A DNA stretch of 64,000 nt from Streptomyces ochraceiscleroticus (GCF_000720485.1 NZ_JOAX01000002.1:310001-374000); one strand, 5' to 3'. Shown: positions 49,918 through 59,059, counted from the stretch's first letter. The notes: a model not told the origin generated them from the letters alone. A program made the numbers and translations.

Positions 49918-50562
49918 CTACGAGTCGCCGGGCAGCTTCGAAGGCAGGTCGCACTTGGCCCGTGAATGCGCATGCCGCGCTGCGTCAAGCAACAATGCCT
50001 TGAGGCTGCGCTCGGCCACCTCCGGGTCGGCAGAGGGCTGCGACATGGCTCGCGCCACCACACTGACGTTTCGGACACCGCCCGGAATTTTCCCGTCCGA
50101 CACGCACGGCACATAAACGGCCGCAAAACGCTTCCCGGACAGTGCGCTTTCACCGGCGTCGAATGTCTTTGCCTGCCGCGATCCCACGTATTCGTTGTTC
50201 GCTACGGAGTGCTTGGCCCACAATCCGGCCGAAGCGGCCCGCACCATCTCCGTCCGAACGCTGAGAGCGGTCTTGCCATCGGCAGATACGAAGCAAGAGG
50301 ACTCAAAGGTGCTCTGGCTCGGGTCGGAACGTGCCGGGTCGTCGTCCTCGAAGGTGTACTCTTCCGCCGCAGGCAGAACATTTTCTACATCTTCGGGTGT
50401 CGCGTCACCGCCGCCCAGAGAGGTGCAGACGGAGGCGGAGTCGACGGTCCCCTTCTTCTCGAAGGGGGGAAATCCTGCCACGGAGAGTGCGACTACCGCT
50501 GCGGCCAGCATCAGCACCCCGGTCGCCAGGATTATTGCGAGTCTTTTACGTGCCACGCTCAT
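49918..50562 (-). CDS. Membrane-anchored extracytoplasmic protein with four Cys, third gene of the WXG-like operon
   Basis: A 214-residue protein with a short basic N-terminus, one helix (LAIILATGVLMLAAAVVALSVAGFPPF) and an exported domain of about 180 residues. Four Cys (in ASVCTSLG, ESSCFVSADG, YVPCVSDG, AKCDLPSK) could form two disulfides, like small Actinobacteria anchored domains of the DUF3558 kind, though I cannot assign it. GGAAAG precedes the ATG. It begins 4 nt after the stop of the 761-residue gene, so it is cotranscribed. It could be an immunity, chaperone or surface partner. Confidence 0.65.
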   Translation of the reverse strand: MSVARKRLAIILATGVLMLAAAVVALSVAGFPPFEKKGTVDSASVCTSLGGGDATPEDVENVLPAAEEYTFEDDDPARSDPSQSTFESSCFVSADGKTALSVRTEMVRAASAGLWAKHSVANNEYVGSRQAKTFDAGESALSGKRFAAVYVPCVSDGKIPGGVRNVSVVARAMSQPSADPEVAERSLKALLLDAARHAHSRAKCDLPSKLPGDS

Positions 50563-50566
50563 TCCA

Positions 50567-52852
50567 TCACTTTCCGGCCGCAGGCGGTCCATGTTGGCCG
50601 TAGACGTAGTCGCGCACATTTCCCACAGCAGTCCCGAAGCCGAGTTCGACCTGGCCGCCGGAAGTTGCCACAATGTTCTCTGATGCGTTACCGGAGCGCT
50701 CTCCAGCCTTTTCGGCGCCTTGCTGAATGAGCAGCGAGGTGGATTTTTTCACGTCGTTCCAGTCCTCCCCGTTCCGGTAAAGAATCTCGGTTGAACCGTC
50801 CTTTTTCAGGCCGTCGACGATCGAGCCCAGGACCTGGTCCGTCGCCGTCCCGGCCAGCCCGCCTGCAACAGCTCCACCTGGCCCGGTGTAGGGGGCTGTG
50901 ACCAGGCCGACGCCGATGCCCGCTGCGCTGCTTGCCCAGGTCTTGGTGGTCTCCAGAGCCTTATTGAACTCTTCGTCCTTCTCCGCCCCGGACTGCTCAA
51001 TCTCGAAAGTCCTGCCGGCCGCGATCGTGCCTTGGATCTCACCGGATTGCCTTGCGAGGGCGTGCACCGCTTCCTTGAGGTTTTCCGTCTCCGAGAACTT
51101 CGCATCGGAGATGTATGCGCCGGGGTGTTCGTAGTGATACTCCAGCAGCGCATTCGTATAGGCGTGTTGTCCAGCCGTCACATACTTGAACCCATCGGGA
51201 TTCTGGCCCAATGTGTGAAGGAAGCGCGTGGTGTCGGATTCCTTTATATCTGCCGCTGAGCCGGCTACGGGATACAACTTGGCAACACCCAACTCATCTG
51301 CGCACAGTGATCGGTTGATGTCCGGCATGTACTCGCCCGACATTCGTCCGAAGCTGTCCGACATGAAGCCGTGTTTCGTCAGGCGTTCGGGATTCTCCGA
51401 GATGGATTCGACGATTCCCTTGTACAGGTCGGCCTGTTCCTTGCTGTGTGCGTAGTCCTCCGGTGACGGCTGGGTGCCCACGGGGTGCCCGGTGGTGGCC
51501 GCCTCCAGGGCCAGGGCCAAGGAGTCCCGGCCGGTGACGCTGTCCTTGCCCTCGCTATTCTGGTCCTGTGGCCAGTCCCGCTCCTCGAAGAGGTACTGGA
51601 AGTTGCTGAGCCCGACCTTGCCCTTCTTTTCGTCGCCGTCGGTGTCGCGCTCGAAGTCGTGATCCTCGTCCTTCGTGACGAAGGGGTCGTGGAAAAACTC
51701 GGTCGCGGCGTCGGGGCTCTTGGAAAGGGCCTTCATGAAGCCGGTCATGGGATCCGAGCCCGAGTCCGTACCGGTACGGTTGAGGAACGGATCGATGGCC
51801 TTGTGCTGCCAGGGCAACGGCTCGTGGCGCCCATTGTCGGTGAGCTTTTTCTCGGTCGCGATGAGCTTGTTGCCGTAGTCGTTGAGGAACTTGTCGTCGA
51901 AGTCGCCCCAGCGCATGAGGTTGCTCATCACCTGGAAGCCCATCGGGCCACCCGACCTGCCCACTGGCTCGGGCCCCAGTTGAACCATGTCCCGTTTCCA
52001 GTTCGTCATCGCCGGACTGTCGCTCTGGGTGGCGTTGGCCAGGGTGAGGCTCAGGTTCTTCTGGAGGTCGTCGTACTTGTCGACGCGGGAGTGCCCCAGC
52101 TCGTAGTTGGTGTGCGGGTCGTTGATCCCGGCCCACAGCTCCAGGGTTCCCTTGGCCTTGAGCTTTCCGGCGAAGGTGACGGCGAAGAGTGGATCGTCCG
52201 CATACTTCTTGAGGCCGGAATTCAGCTTGTCGAAGTCCTTGGCGGTCAGGTCCTTGGGGTCCTTGGCGCCGATCCGAGCCAAGTCCTCGGCCGCCTTGAT
52301 GGCCTCCGAGGCGGAGTCCCGGTCCTTGTAAGAAGCGTCGGAGAAGCCATATGTGGCCTGGTCAGCGATGGCACGGAGAGCCTGCGCGGCGGTGCTGTCG
52401 CTCTCGGTCGCCTTGTTGAGGATGCCCTGAAGCTCGTCGCGGAGGGCTGTCATGTCCTTCTCGGCGTCTTTGGGCTCGGGATGGACGTTGACGTAGACCT
52501 TGAAGCCGCCGCCTTGCGTACCGACGACACTGAGGTGCTTGTCCCAGCCGCGGTCGATGGCGGCATTGAGGGCGTCGCGGTGTTTGATGAGCTCACCGCG
52601 GGTGTCCCGGAGAATGTCGCGAATGGTGGTGGCCTGGGTCACCGCATCCGAGAATTCACCGGCGGTCTTCGTGATGAATTCACGAGTGACGCTGGCGTTG
52701 AGGCCAGCCCAGTTGGCTTTGTCGGACTTCTTCTTGAGGTCGTCCTTCGCGCGTTCTTCGAGGTCCTTGAGGTGACCGATCATGTCGGTCCAGTCGCTGA
52801 TGGCGTCCCCGAGCAGGGAGAAGTTGCCGTGCCGCAGTGCTTCGAGGTCCAT
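50567..52852 (-). CDS. Large helical protein of a WXG-like operon (resembles DUF6571 proteins)
   Basis: A 761-residue protein without signal peptide. The N-terminal 130 residues are helical (MDLEALRHGNFSLLGDAISDWTDMIGHLKDLEERAKDD), like the LXG/WXG leader of type VII effectors. The middle is acidic and helical with ELGHSRVDKYDDLQKNLSLTLANATQSD and GFQVMSNLMRWGDFDDKFLNDYG. Near the C-terminus is a Gly/Ala-rich hydrophobic stretch (SSAAGIGVGLVTAPYTGPGGAVAGGLAGTATDQVLG), suggestive of membrane insertion. From memory it resembles proteins labelled DUF6571. Starts at the A of the previous gene's stop. Codons are less GC-biased than the core. Confidence 0.7.
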   Translation of the reverse strand: MDLEALRHGNFSLLGDAISDWTDMIGHLKDLEERAKDDLKKKSDKANWAGLNASVTREFITKTAGEFSDAVTQATTIRDILRDTRGELIKHRDALNAAIDRGWDKHLSVVGTQGGGFKVYVNVHPEPKDAEKDMTALRDELQGILNKATESDSTAAQALRAIADQATYGFSDASYKDRDSASEAIKAAEDLARIGAKDPKDLTAKDFDKLNSGLKKYADDPLFAVTFAGKLKAKGTLELWAGINDPHTNYELGHSRVDKYDDLQKNLSLTLANATQSDSPAMTNWKRDMVQLGPEPVGRSGGPMGFQVMSNLMRWGDFDDKFLNDYGNKLIATEKKLTDNGRHEPLPWQHKAIDPFLNRTGTDSGSDPMTGFMKALSKSPDAATEFFHDPFVTKDEDHDFERDTDGDEKKGKVGLSNFQYLFEERDWPQDQNSEGKDSVTGRDSLALALEAATTGHPVGTQPSPEDYAHSKEQADLYKGIVESISENPERLTKHGFMSDSFGRMSGEYMPDINRSLCADELGVAKLYPVAGSAADIKESDTTRFLHTLGQNPDGFKYVTAGQHAYTNALLEYHYEHPGAYISDAKFSETENLKEAVHALARQSGEIQGTIAAGRTFEIEQSGAEKDEEFNKALETTKTWASSAAGIGVGLVTAPYTGPGGAVAGGLAGTATDQVLGSIVDGLKKDGSTEILYRNGEDWNDVKKSTSLLIQQGAEKAGERSGNASENIVATSGGQVELGFGTAVGNVRDYVYGQHGPPAAGK

Positions 52853-53292
52853 CAGCGCTGAGTCCGCTCGTCGAATCCGCTGTCCAGCCGGGAGATGCTG
52901 CTGATGGTCGAGGCGACGTGGTACTCATCGCCCTGGTGCGCCTTCTTGGTGTAATCCAGATGATTGGAGATGTGGGCGCAGGCATCCAGGAGTGACTGGA
53001 GCTGCTTCTCCCACCGTGCCTGCACGTGGTGCAGCGCACCGCCGATCTCGTACTCCTGGCTCTTGAGATCCTTGGCCGCGGTCTGGCTGCTGGACCAGGC
53101 GTCACGCCCGTACCGCCCCAGGTCCTCGAACAGCGAGAAGGCGCTGTTCCCCACGGCGGCCAGGTCCTTCTGGCTGACCCGTAGGTCCCCTTGCCCCCCT
53201 CCGCCGCCACCTCCGGTGCCGGCGAGTTGCATCCCGGGTGACGTCTGGCCGGCCGTGTCGGCCTTCAGCTGTTCCCACTCGTCCCAAGCCAA
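52852..53292 (-). CDS. WXG100-like small helical protein, first gene of the operon
   Basis: A 146-residue protein: MAWDEWEQLKADTAGQ, a Gly linker of eight residues, then two long helices (DLAAVGNSAFSLFEDLGRYGRDAWSSSQTAAKDL and EIGGALHHVQARWEKQLQSLLDACAHISNHLDYTKKAH) as in ESX/WXG100 proteins, with W at the turn region. Probably a TTG start (53292) with GGGGGAG at 7 nt. Its stop shares one base with the next start. It is probably a partner for secretion or stability of the large protein; no type VII secretion genes are in the window. Confidence 0.65.
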   Translation of the reverse strand: MAWDEWEQLKADTAGQTSPGMQLAGTGGGGGGGQGDLRVSQKDLAAVGNSAFSLFEDLGRYGRDAWSSSQTAAKDLKSQEYEIGGALHHVQARWEKQLQSLLDACAHISNHLDYTKKAHQGDEYHVASTISSISRLDSGFDERTQR

Positions 53293-53557
53293 CTGCTGAC
53301 TCCCCCCGCACGCGTCCCTCAGATGGACGATGGCTCAATCTAGCAACACCGTCCGCACGAGCGGTCACCTTGCCTGTGCGGAGCGCAGCCGGTGTTCACT
53401 CGCGTGCCCGAGTCGGGGACTCCAGGGCGACGTTTCTTTCACTCGTTCATGCGTGTTAGTCGGCATATCTCCTGGTTTCATGCTTTGTTGCGTTTTGTCG
53501 ACATTGTCGCCGCGGGCCGTTTCCGGTCCTGCGGCACGCCAGGAGAGGAAACGCAAC

Positions 53558-54547
53558 ATGCGGTACAGGATCAAGGCTGTGTCCGGCGCGGTGGCCGGAG
53601 CGGCGCTGCTGCTCGCCCAGGCGGGGACCGCCATGGGTGACCCCGGCGGCCGGCCCGCCGCTCCGGGGAAGGGGGACTTCCGCATCGCCAGCGCCGCCGA
53701 CGGCCGCTGCCTGGCCCCCCGTGCGGCCAAGGGAATGCTGGATCTGTCGCTCATCACCTGCGGCAGCCAGGGCGCGACCGACGTGTTCGCGCTGAAGCCG
53801 CACGCCGAGCGGTTCCAGCTGCGCAGCGACGCGAAGAAGGGCTGCCTCGGCATCAACCCCGGACGGAAGCTGATGTTCCCGTCCTGCTCGCTGAAGCAGA
53901 TGACGGACTGGACGTTCACGAAGCACGGCGCGGGTTACCAGATCCGCAGACCCGGCACGGACCCCAGTCGGGGACAGCTGCGCGGTGAGGTCCGGCACGA
54001 CTGCGTCACCGAGGTCATCGACCGGAAGAAGGGCGACCGCGTCTCCCTGAAGCCGTGCTCCGACAAGGACCCGCTGCAGATCTGGAAGCTGACGGAGGTC
54101 CGGCAGGCGGCGGCCCCGCAGCAGCAGACACCGCAGCAGCAGGACCCGGTGCAGCAGCCGCAGAACGGGAAGGCGGGACCAGCGAAGCCGGAGCCGGGCC
54201 ACCACGACGCGGCCAAGCCGGACCCGGCGAAGCCGGACGCGATGAAGCCCGAGCCCGGTCACCACGAGGCCACGAAGCCCGAGCCCGCCAAGCCGGAGCC
54301 CGGTCACCACGAGTCCGGCCACCACGAGGGCGCGAAGCCGGACCCGGCGAAGCCGGAGCCCGCCAAGCCGGAGCCCGCCAAGCCGGAGCCCGGTCACCAT
54401 GACGCGGCCCAGCAGCAGCCCGGCCACCATGACGCGGCCAAGCAGCAGCCCGGCCACCACGAGGCGGCCAAGCCCGACGGCGCCCAGCCGCAGGCGACCG
54501 CGCCCGCGGCCGGGAAGCCGCAGGTGGCGAAGCCGGCGGGGACGTAA
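53558..54547 (+). CDS. Secreted ricin-type lectin-like protein with a His/Pro-rich repeat tail
   Basis: A 329-residue exported protein: signal peptide (KAVSGAVAGAALLLAQAGTAMGD), a domain of about 140 residues with beta-trefoil features (FRIASAADGRCLAPRAAKGMLDLSLITCG, QLRSDAKKGCLGINPG, IWKLTEV), then Gln-rich PQQQTPQQQDP and about 120 residues of repeats based on KPEPGHHDAAKPDPA. Roughly eight GHH pairs suggest metal binding. AGGAGAGG precedes the ATG. No neighbour indicates function. Cys residues in the trefoil are paired-looking. Confidence 0.8.
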   Translation: MRYRIKAVSGAVAGAALLLAQAGTAMGDPGGRPAAPGKGDFRIASAADGRCLAPRAAKGMLDLSLITCGSQGATDVFALKPHAERFQLRSDAKKGCLGINPGRKLMFPSCSLKQMTDWTFTKHGAGYQIRRPGTDPSRGQLRGEVRHDCVTEVIDRKKGDRVSLKPCSDKDPLQIWKLTEVRQAAAPQQQTPQQQDPVQQPQNGKAGPAKPEPGHHDAAKPDPAKPDAMKPEPGHHEATKPEPAKPEPGHHESGHHEGAKPDPAKPEPAKPEPAKPEPGHHDAAQQQPGHHDAAKQQPGHHEAAKPDGAQPQATAPAAGKPQVAKPAGT

Positions 54548-54602
54548 CCGGCCGTAGTGCGATGAGTCCGTTCCCGGCGCGCGCAGGCCGCCGGGGGCGG
54601 GC

Positions 54603-55415
54603 TCAGTCCGTTTCCGGGTCGCCCGCGTCCGTATCGCCCGCCGCCGTACCGCCCGCCCACGCGGACAGTTCCGTGCCGATGCGGCGGTCCATGGCCATGG
54701 ACAGTTCGGCGTCGACGATGCTCTTGGAGAGCGGGCGGAGCTTGTCGATGGTGCCCGCGATCCTGGCGAGCTCGTCCGGGCCGGGCGTGCCGCCGGCCTC
54801 CGCGCGCGCCAGCACGTCCTGCAGGACGTGGGTGCGGATGACCGTGATGAACAGCTCGGCCAGCGCGTCGGCGTGCGCGCGGACCTGGCGCCCGGCGTCC
54901 AGCACGGCGGCGAGCGGCACGCCCTCGGCGACCAGGTCCGTCGAGGCGTCCAGCAGCCGGCGGCTGATGTGCACGAACTCGTCGCCGTCGACGGCGAGAT
55001 AGCCGATGTCCAGGGACTTGGCGAGGTTGTCGACCGTCACATGGTCCTTGAAGTGGTCGGCCAGCTCCTCGGGGGTGAGCCGGACCGGCGTCTCCTCCGA
55101 GAAGGGGGCCACCAGCGAGCCGCTGTCCAGGCCCAGCAGCTCGCCGACGTCGCGGCCGCTCTCGAAGGCGGTGAGGAGCTGCGCGATGCCGCCGAGGTTG
55201 TGGCCGCGCTCCAGCAGGCCCGCGATCGTCCGGAGCCGGGCCAGGTGGTGCTCGTTGTACCAGGCGATGCGGCCCTCGCGGCGGGGCGGCGGGATGAGCT
55301 TGCGCTCGCGGTAGAAACGCAGCGTACGCACCGTGATGCCGGCCTCCTTGGCCAGCTCGGTCATGCGGAACTCGCGTTCCTTCGGGCCGTCCTTGGTGCC
55401 TGTCTTCGCTTCCAC
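54603..55415 (-). CDS. MerR-family transcriptional regulator
   Basis: A 270-residue regulator: REFRMTELAKEAGITVRTLRFYRERKLIPPPRREGRIAWYNEHHLARLRTIAGLLERGHNLGGIAQLL is the MerR domain, followed by an unassigned helical domain (about 130-260). It is divergent from the BVMO-hydrolase-SDR operon and probably regulates it. No Shine-Dalgarno; a TAGGCT box on the minus strand (55422-55427) lies 6 nt before the GTG, so probably leaderless. Ligand unknown. Confidence 0.88.
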   Translation of the reverse strand: MEAKTGTKDGPKEREFRMTELAKEAGITVRTLRFYRERKLIPPPRREGRIAWYNEHHLARLRTIAGLLERGHNLGGIAQLLTAFESGRDVGELLGLDSGSLVAPFSEETPVRLTPEELADHFKDHVTVDNLAKSLDIGYLAVDGDEFVHISRRLLDASTDLVAEGVPLAAVLDAGRQVRAHADALAELFITVIRTHVLQDVLARAEAGGTPGPDELARIAGTIDKLRPLSKSIVDAELSMAMDRRIGTELSAWAGGTAAGDTDAGDPETD

Positions 55416-55576
55416 GGCTTCAGCCTATGCCGCGGGCCCGGACGCGCCGCGAGGTGCAACCGCCGGTAACTTCCTCCCGCTCAACCCCTACCGCTCAGTA
55501 CGTACCTGCCCTACTCTCCGACTGTGCCAGTGATTACTGGCGCGGTTCGGAGTCAGGGACGGACAGGAGGCGCGGC

Positions 55577-57103
55577 ATGGCCGAGCGCGAGCACGAACAC
55601 GTACGGGTGGCGGTGATCGGATCGGGATTCGGCGGCCTGGGGGCCGCCGTCCGGCTGCGCCGCCAGGGAATCACCGACTTCGTCGTCCTGGAACGGGCCG
55701 ACTCGGTGGGCGGCACCTGGCGCGACAACAGCTACCCGGGATGCGCCTGCGACGTCCCCTCGCACCTGTACTCCTTCTCCTTCGCGCCCAACCCCGAGTG
55801 GCCGCGGAACTTCTCCGGACAGCCGCACATCCGGGCGTACCTGGAGAAGGTCACCGACACCTTCGGGCTGCGCCCGCACATCCGCTTCAACGCGGAGGTG
55901 CGCAGCGCGCGCTGGAACACCGACGAGCTGTACTGGGAGATCGAGACGGCCCAGGGGGCGCTCACCGCCGACATGGTCGTCTCGGCCACCGGGCCGCTCT
56001 CCGACCCGCAGATCCCCGACGTCCCCGGCCTCGACGGCTTCCAGGGCAAGGTCTTCCACTCGGCCCGCTGGGACCACGACTACGACCTGCGCGGCAAGCG
56101 CGTCGCGATGATCGGCACGGGTGCCTCGGCGATCCAGATCGTGCCCGCGATCCAGCCGACCGTGGACAAGCTGACCGTCTTCCAGCGGACGCCCCCGTGG
56201 GTCATGCCGCGCGCGGACCGGAAGATCACCCGCGCCGAGCACTGGCTGCACACCAAGGTGCCCGCCACCCGGGCGCTCCGCCGCCAGCTCCTGTGGAGCA
56301 TCCGCGAGCTCCAGGTCTCCGCGTTCACCAAGCGGCCCAAGGAACTGGGGCTGGTCCAGGCGCTGGCCAAGGCGCATATGCACCGGGCGGTCAAGGACCC
56401 GGCGCTGCGCGCCAGACTCACCCCCGACTACACCATCGGCTGCAAGCGCATCCTGCTGTCCAACAGCTACTACCCGGCGCTCGCCCAGCCCAATGTGGAC
56501 GTCGTCGCCTCCGGCCTGAAGGAGGTGCGCGGCAACACCCTGGTCGCCACGGACGGCACCGAGACCGAGGTCGACGCGATCATCTTCGGTACGGGCTTCC
56601 ACGTCACCGACATGCCCATCGCGGAGCGGGTGACCGGCGCGCACGGCACCACCCTCGCCGAGGAGTGGAAGGACGGCATGGAGGCGCTGCGCGGCAGCAG
56701 CGCGGCCGGCTTCCCCAACTTCCTCACGATCATCGGGCCCAACACCGGGCTCGGGAACAGCTCGATGATCCTCATCATCGAGGCCCAGCTCAACTACATG
56801 ATCGACTACCTGCGCCAGCTCGACGTGCTCGGCGGCCGGATAGCCCTGGACGCTCGCCCCTCCGCGGTGCACGCCTGGTCGGCGGCCATCCAGCAGCGGA
56901 TGGAGCGCACCGTGTGGAAGACCGGCGGCTGCGACAGCTGGTACCTGGACGCCAACGGCCGCAACACCACCGTCTGGCCCGGCACCACCGCCGAATTCCG
57001 CAAGGTCACCCGTCAGGTCGACCTCGCCGAGTACGAGGTGCTGCGGACGCAGCCCGGCAAGGTGACCGAGGACGCCGGCACGACCGTGGAGGCCGTCGCA
57101 TGA
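55577..57103 (+). CDS. Flavin-containing (Baeyer-Villiger type) monooxygenase
   Basis: A 508-residue class B flavin monooxygenase: FAD site VAVIGSGFGGLGAAVRLRRQG, the fingerprint FQGKVFHSARWDHD (FxGxxxHxxxW with Asp where Pro is usual), and NADPH site VAMIGTGASAIQIVPAI. It should turn a ketone into an ester or lactone. AGGAGG 6 nt before the ATG. The next gene is a hydrolase that could open such an ester, followed by an SDR, a convincing catabolic set. Confidence 0.92.
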   Translation: MAEREHEHVRVAVIGSGFGGLGAAVRLRRQGITDFVVLERADSVGGTWRDNSYPGCACDVPSHLYSFSFAPNPEWPRNFSGQPHIRAYLEKVTDTFGLRPHIRFNAEVRSARWNTDELYWEIETAQGALTADMVVSATGPLSDPQIPDVPGLDGFQGKVFHSARWDHDYDLRGKRVAMIGTGASAIQIVPAIQPTVDKLTVFQRTPPWVMPRADRKITRAEHWLHTKVPATRALRRQLLWSIRELQVSAFTKRPKELGLVQALAKAHMHRAVKDPALRARLTPDYTIGCKRILLSNSYYPALAQPNVDVVASGLKEVRGNTLVATDGTETEVDAIIFGTGFHVTDMPIAERVTGAHGTTLAEEWKDGMEALRGSSAAGFPNFLTIIGPNTGLGNSSMILIIEAQLNYMIDYLRQLDVLGGRIALDARPSAVHAWSAAIQQRMERTVWKTGGCDSWYLDANGRNTTVWPGTTAEFRKVTRQVDLAEYEVLRTQPGKVTEDAGTTVEAVA

Positions 57104-58092
57104 GCCGCCCGCCGCACGCCACCAGCGGGCGCTACGCCCCGCCCGCCGCCCGCCGCGAGCTGACCGTCACCTCCGCCGACGGCTCCCGGCTGCACACCGA
57201 GATCCACGGCCCCGAGGGCGCGCCCGCCGTCGTCCTCGCGCACGGCTGGACCTGCTCCACCGCCTTCTGGGCCCCGGTTGTACGGGAGCTGGCCACCGAC
57301 CACAAGGTCGTCGTCTACGACCAGCGCGGCCACGGCCGCAGCCCCGCGGCCGGCCCCGGCGGCTACAGCACCGAAGCGCTCGCCGACGACCTCGAAGCCG
57401 TGCTCGGCACGGCCCTGGAGCCCGGCGAACGCACCGTACTGGCCGGGCACTCCATGGGCGGCATGACCGCGATGGCCGCGGCCCGCCGCCCCGGCCTGCG
57501 CGAGCGCGCCGCCGCGGTACTGCTGTGCAGCACCGGCGCCGCCGACCTCGCGGCCGAGTCCCGGGTGATACCACTGCGTTCGCCCGGCGCGCGCCGCTTC
57601 GCGCACCGCGCCGTCCTCGGCTCGCGCGCCCCGCTGGGCCCCGTCACGCCGCCCGGCAAGCGCGTCCTGAAGTACGCCACGATGGGCCCCCACGCGACGC
57701 CCGAACAGGTCGAGGCGTGCGCCCGTATCGTGCATTCCTGCCCGGTCGGGGTACGTGCCCAGTGGGGCAAGGTCCTCGCGAGCCTGGAGCTGACCGGCGA
57801 GGTGGCCCGGCTGGACGTGCCCACCGCGATACTGCAGGGCACCGCCGACCGGCTCACCCCGGTCGTGCTGGCCCGCCGGCTGGCCTCCGTACTGCCCAAC
57901 TGCCTGGGTCTGACGGAGCTGCCGGGCCTGGGCCACATGACGCCCATCGAGGCGCCGGACGTGGTCACCGGCAAGATCCGCGAGCTGGTCCGGGACCACC
58001 TGACCGCGGCCGCCCCCGAGCCGGCCGTGCTCGCCCCGCAGCAGAAGAAGAAGGCGCGGCGCGCCGGGGAAGCGAAGGAGAAGACGGCATGA
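57100..58092 (+). CDS. Alpha/beta hydrolase
   Basis: A 330-residue alpha/beta hydrolase: oxyanion HGWTCSTAFW, YDQRGHGRS, nucleophile GHSMGGM, acid AILQGTADRLTP and His in LGHMTPIEAP. A Lys-rich tail (QQKKKARRAGEAKEK) is unusual. ATG overlaps the monooxygenase stop. Likely cleaves the ester or lactone product. Confidence 0.9.
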   Translation: MSRPPHATSGRYAPPAARRELTVTSADGSRLHTEIHGPEGAPAVVLAHGWTCSTAFWAPVVRELATDHKVVVYDQRGHGRSPAAGPGGYSTEALADDLEAVLGTALEPGERTVLAGHSMGGMTAMAAARRPGLRERAAAVLLCSTGAADLAAESRVIPLRSPGARRFAHRAVLGSRAPLGPVTPPGKRVLKYATMGPHATPEQVEACARIVHSCPVGVRAQWGKVLASLELTGEVARLDVPTAILQGTADRLTPVVLARRLASVLPNCLGLTELPGLGHMTPIEAPDVVTGKIRELVRDHLTAAAPEPAVLAPQQKKKARRAGEAKEKTA

Positions 58093-58970
58093 GCGGACGC
58101 AGGACCCTGGAGGGCCAGGTCGTCGTCGTCACCGGGGCGGCCCGCGGCGTCGGCGAGCTGCTGGCCCGCAAGCTCTCCGCGCGCGGCGCCACGCTCGCGC
58201 TGGTCGGCCTGGAGCCGGACGAGCTGAAGAAGGTCGCCGCCTCGCTGCACGGCGAGGCCGCCCACTGGCACGCGGACGTCACCGACCACGAGGCGCTCGC
58301 GCAGGTCGCGCAGGAGGTGAAGGCCCGCTTCGGCAAGGTGGACGTGGTGGTCGCCAACGCGGGCGTCGCCACCGGCGGCCCGTTCGTCGACTCCGACCCG
58401 GTCGCCTGGAAGCGCGTCATCGAGGTCAATCTCATCGGCGGCGCGGTCACCGGCCGCGCCTTCCTGCCCGTACTGATGGAGTCCCGCGGGTACTTCCTGC
58501 AGATCGCCTCGCTCGCCGCGATCACCCCGGCGCCGATGATGACCGCGTACTGCGCGTCCAAGTCGGGCGTCGAGGCGTTCGCGCACAGCCTGCGCGCCGA
58601 GGTCGGGTACAAGGGCGTGAAGGTCGGCGTGGGCTATCTGAGCTGGACCGACACCGACATGGTGCGCGGCGCCGACCAGGACGACGTGATGCGCGAGCTG
58701 CGCCAGCGGCTGCCCTGGCCGTCGAACAAGACGTATCCGCTGAGCCCCGCCGTCGACCGGATCGTGGCCGGCATCGAGCGCCGCTCCGCGCACGTGTACG
58801 GGCAGTGGTGGCTGCGCGGCATGCAGTCGATCCGGGGCTACCTGCCCGCCCTCATCGGGTCGGTGGGGCAGCGCGAGATGAAGCGCTTCGGCAGCCGGCT
58901 GGACGGGATGAAGGTCGGCCTGGTGGGCGCCGGCGGCGCGGCGGACGAGAGCGCGCGCTCGCAGCGGTAA
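58089..58970 (+). CDS. Short-chain dehydrogenase/reductase
   Basis: A 293-residue SDR: cofactor site VVVVTGAARGVGELLARKLSARGA, NAGVATGG, and catalytic YCASKSG with the upstream Ser. C-terminal extension (YGQWWLRGMQSIRGYLPALIG) suggests membrane association. ATG overlaps the hydrolase stop. In this operon it probably makes the ketone substrate from an alcohol or oxidises the hydrolysis product. Confidence 0.9.
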   Translation: MSGRRTLEGQVVVVTGAARGVGELLARKLSARGATLALVGLEPDELKKVAASLHGEAAHWHADVTDHEALAQVAQEVKARFGKVDVVVANAGVATGGPFVDSDPVAWKRVIEVNLIGGAVTGRAFLPVLMESRGYFLQIASLAAITPAPMMTAYCASKSGVEAFAHSLRAEVGYKGVKVGVGYLSWTDTDMVRGADQDDVMRELRQRLPWPSNKTYPLSPAVDRIVAGIERRSAHVYGQWWLRGMQSIRGYLPALIGSVGQREMKRFGSRLDGMKVGLVGAGGAADESARSQR

Positions 58971-59059
58971 CCAACGATTCACCTGTCCGAAATGATGCTT
59001 CTGTGGGTTTATGTCACACTGGTGTACGTTCTGTCGTCACCCCCACGGGAGTACACGTC

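Noticed and set aside
49918..53292. Complete type VII secretion locus
   Set aside because: No EccC, EccB, EccD, EccE or mycosin gene is in the window, so only possible substrates or partners can be claimed.
54180..54470. CRISPR or satellite array
   Set aside because: The repeats stay in frame and encode a Pro/His-rich tail; spacing and length are irregular and there are no unique spacers.
15575..58970. Secondary-metabolite gene cluster
   Set aside because: O-methyltransferase, glycosyltransferase and monooxygenase genes are far apart, with no polyketide or peptide synthase.
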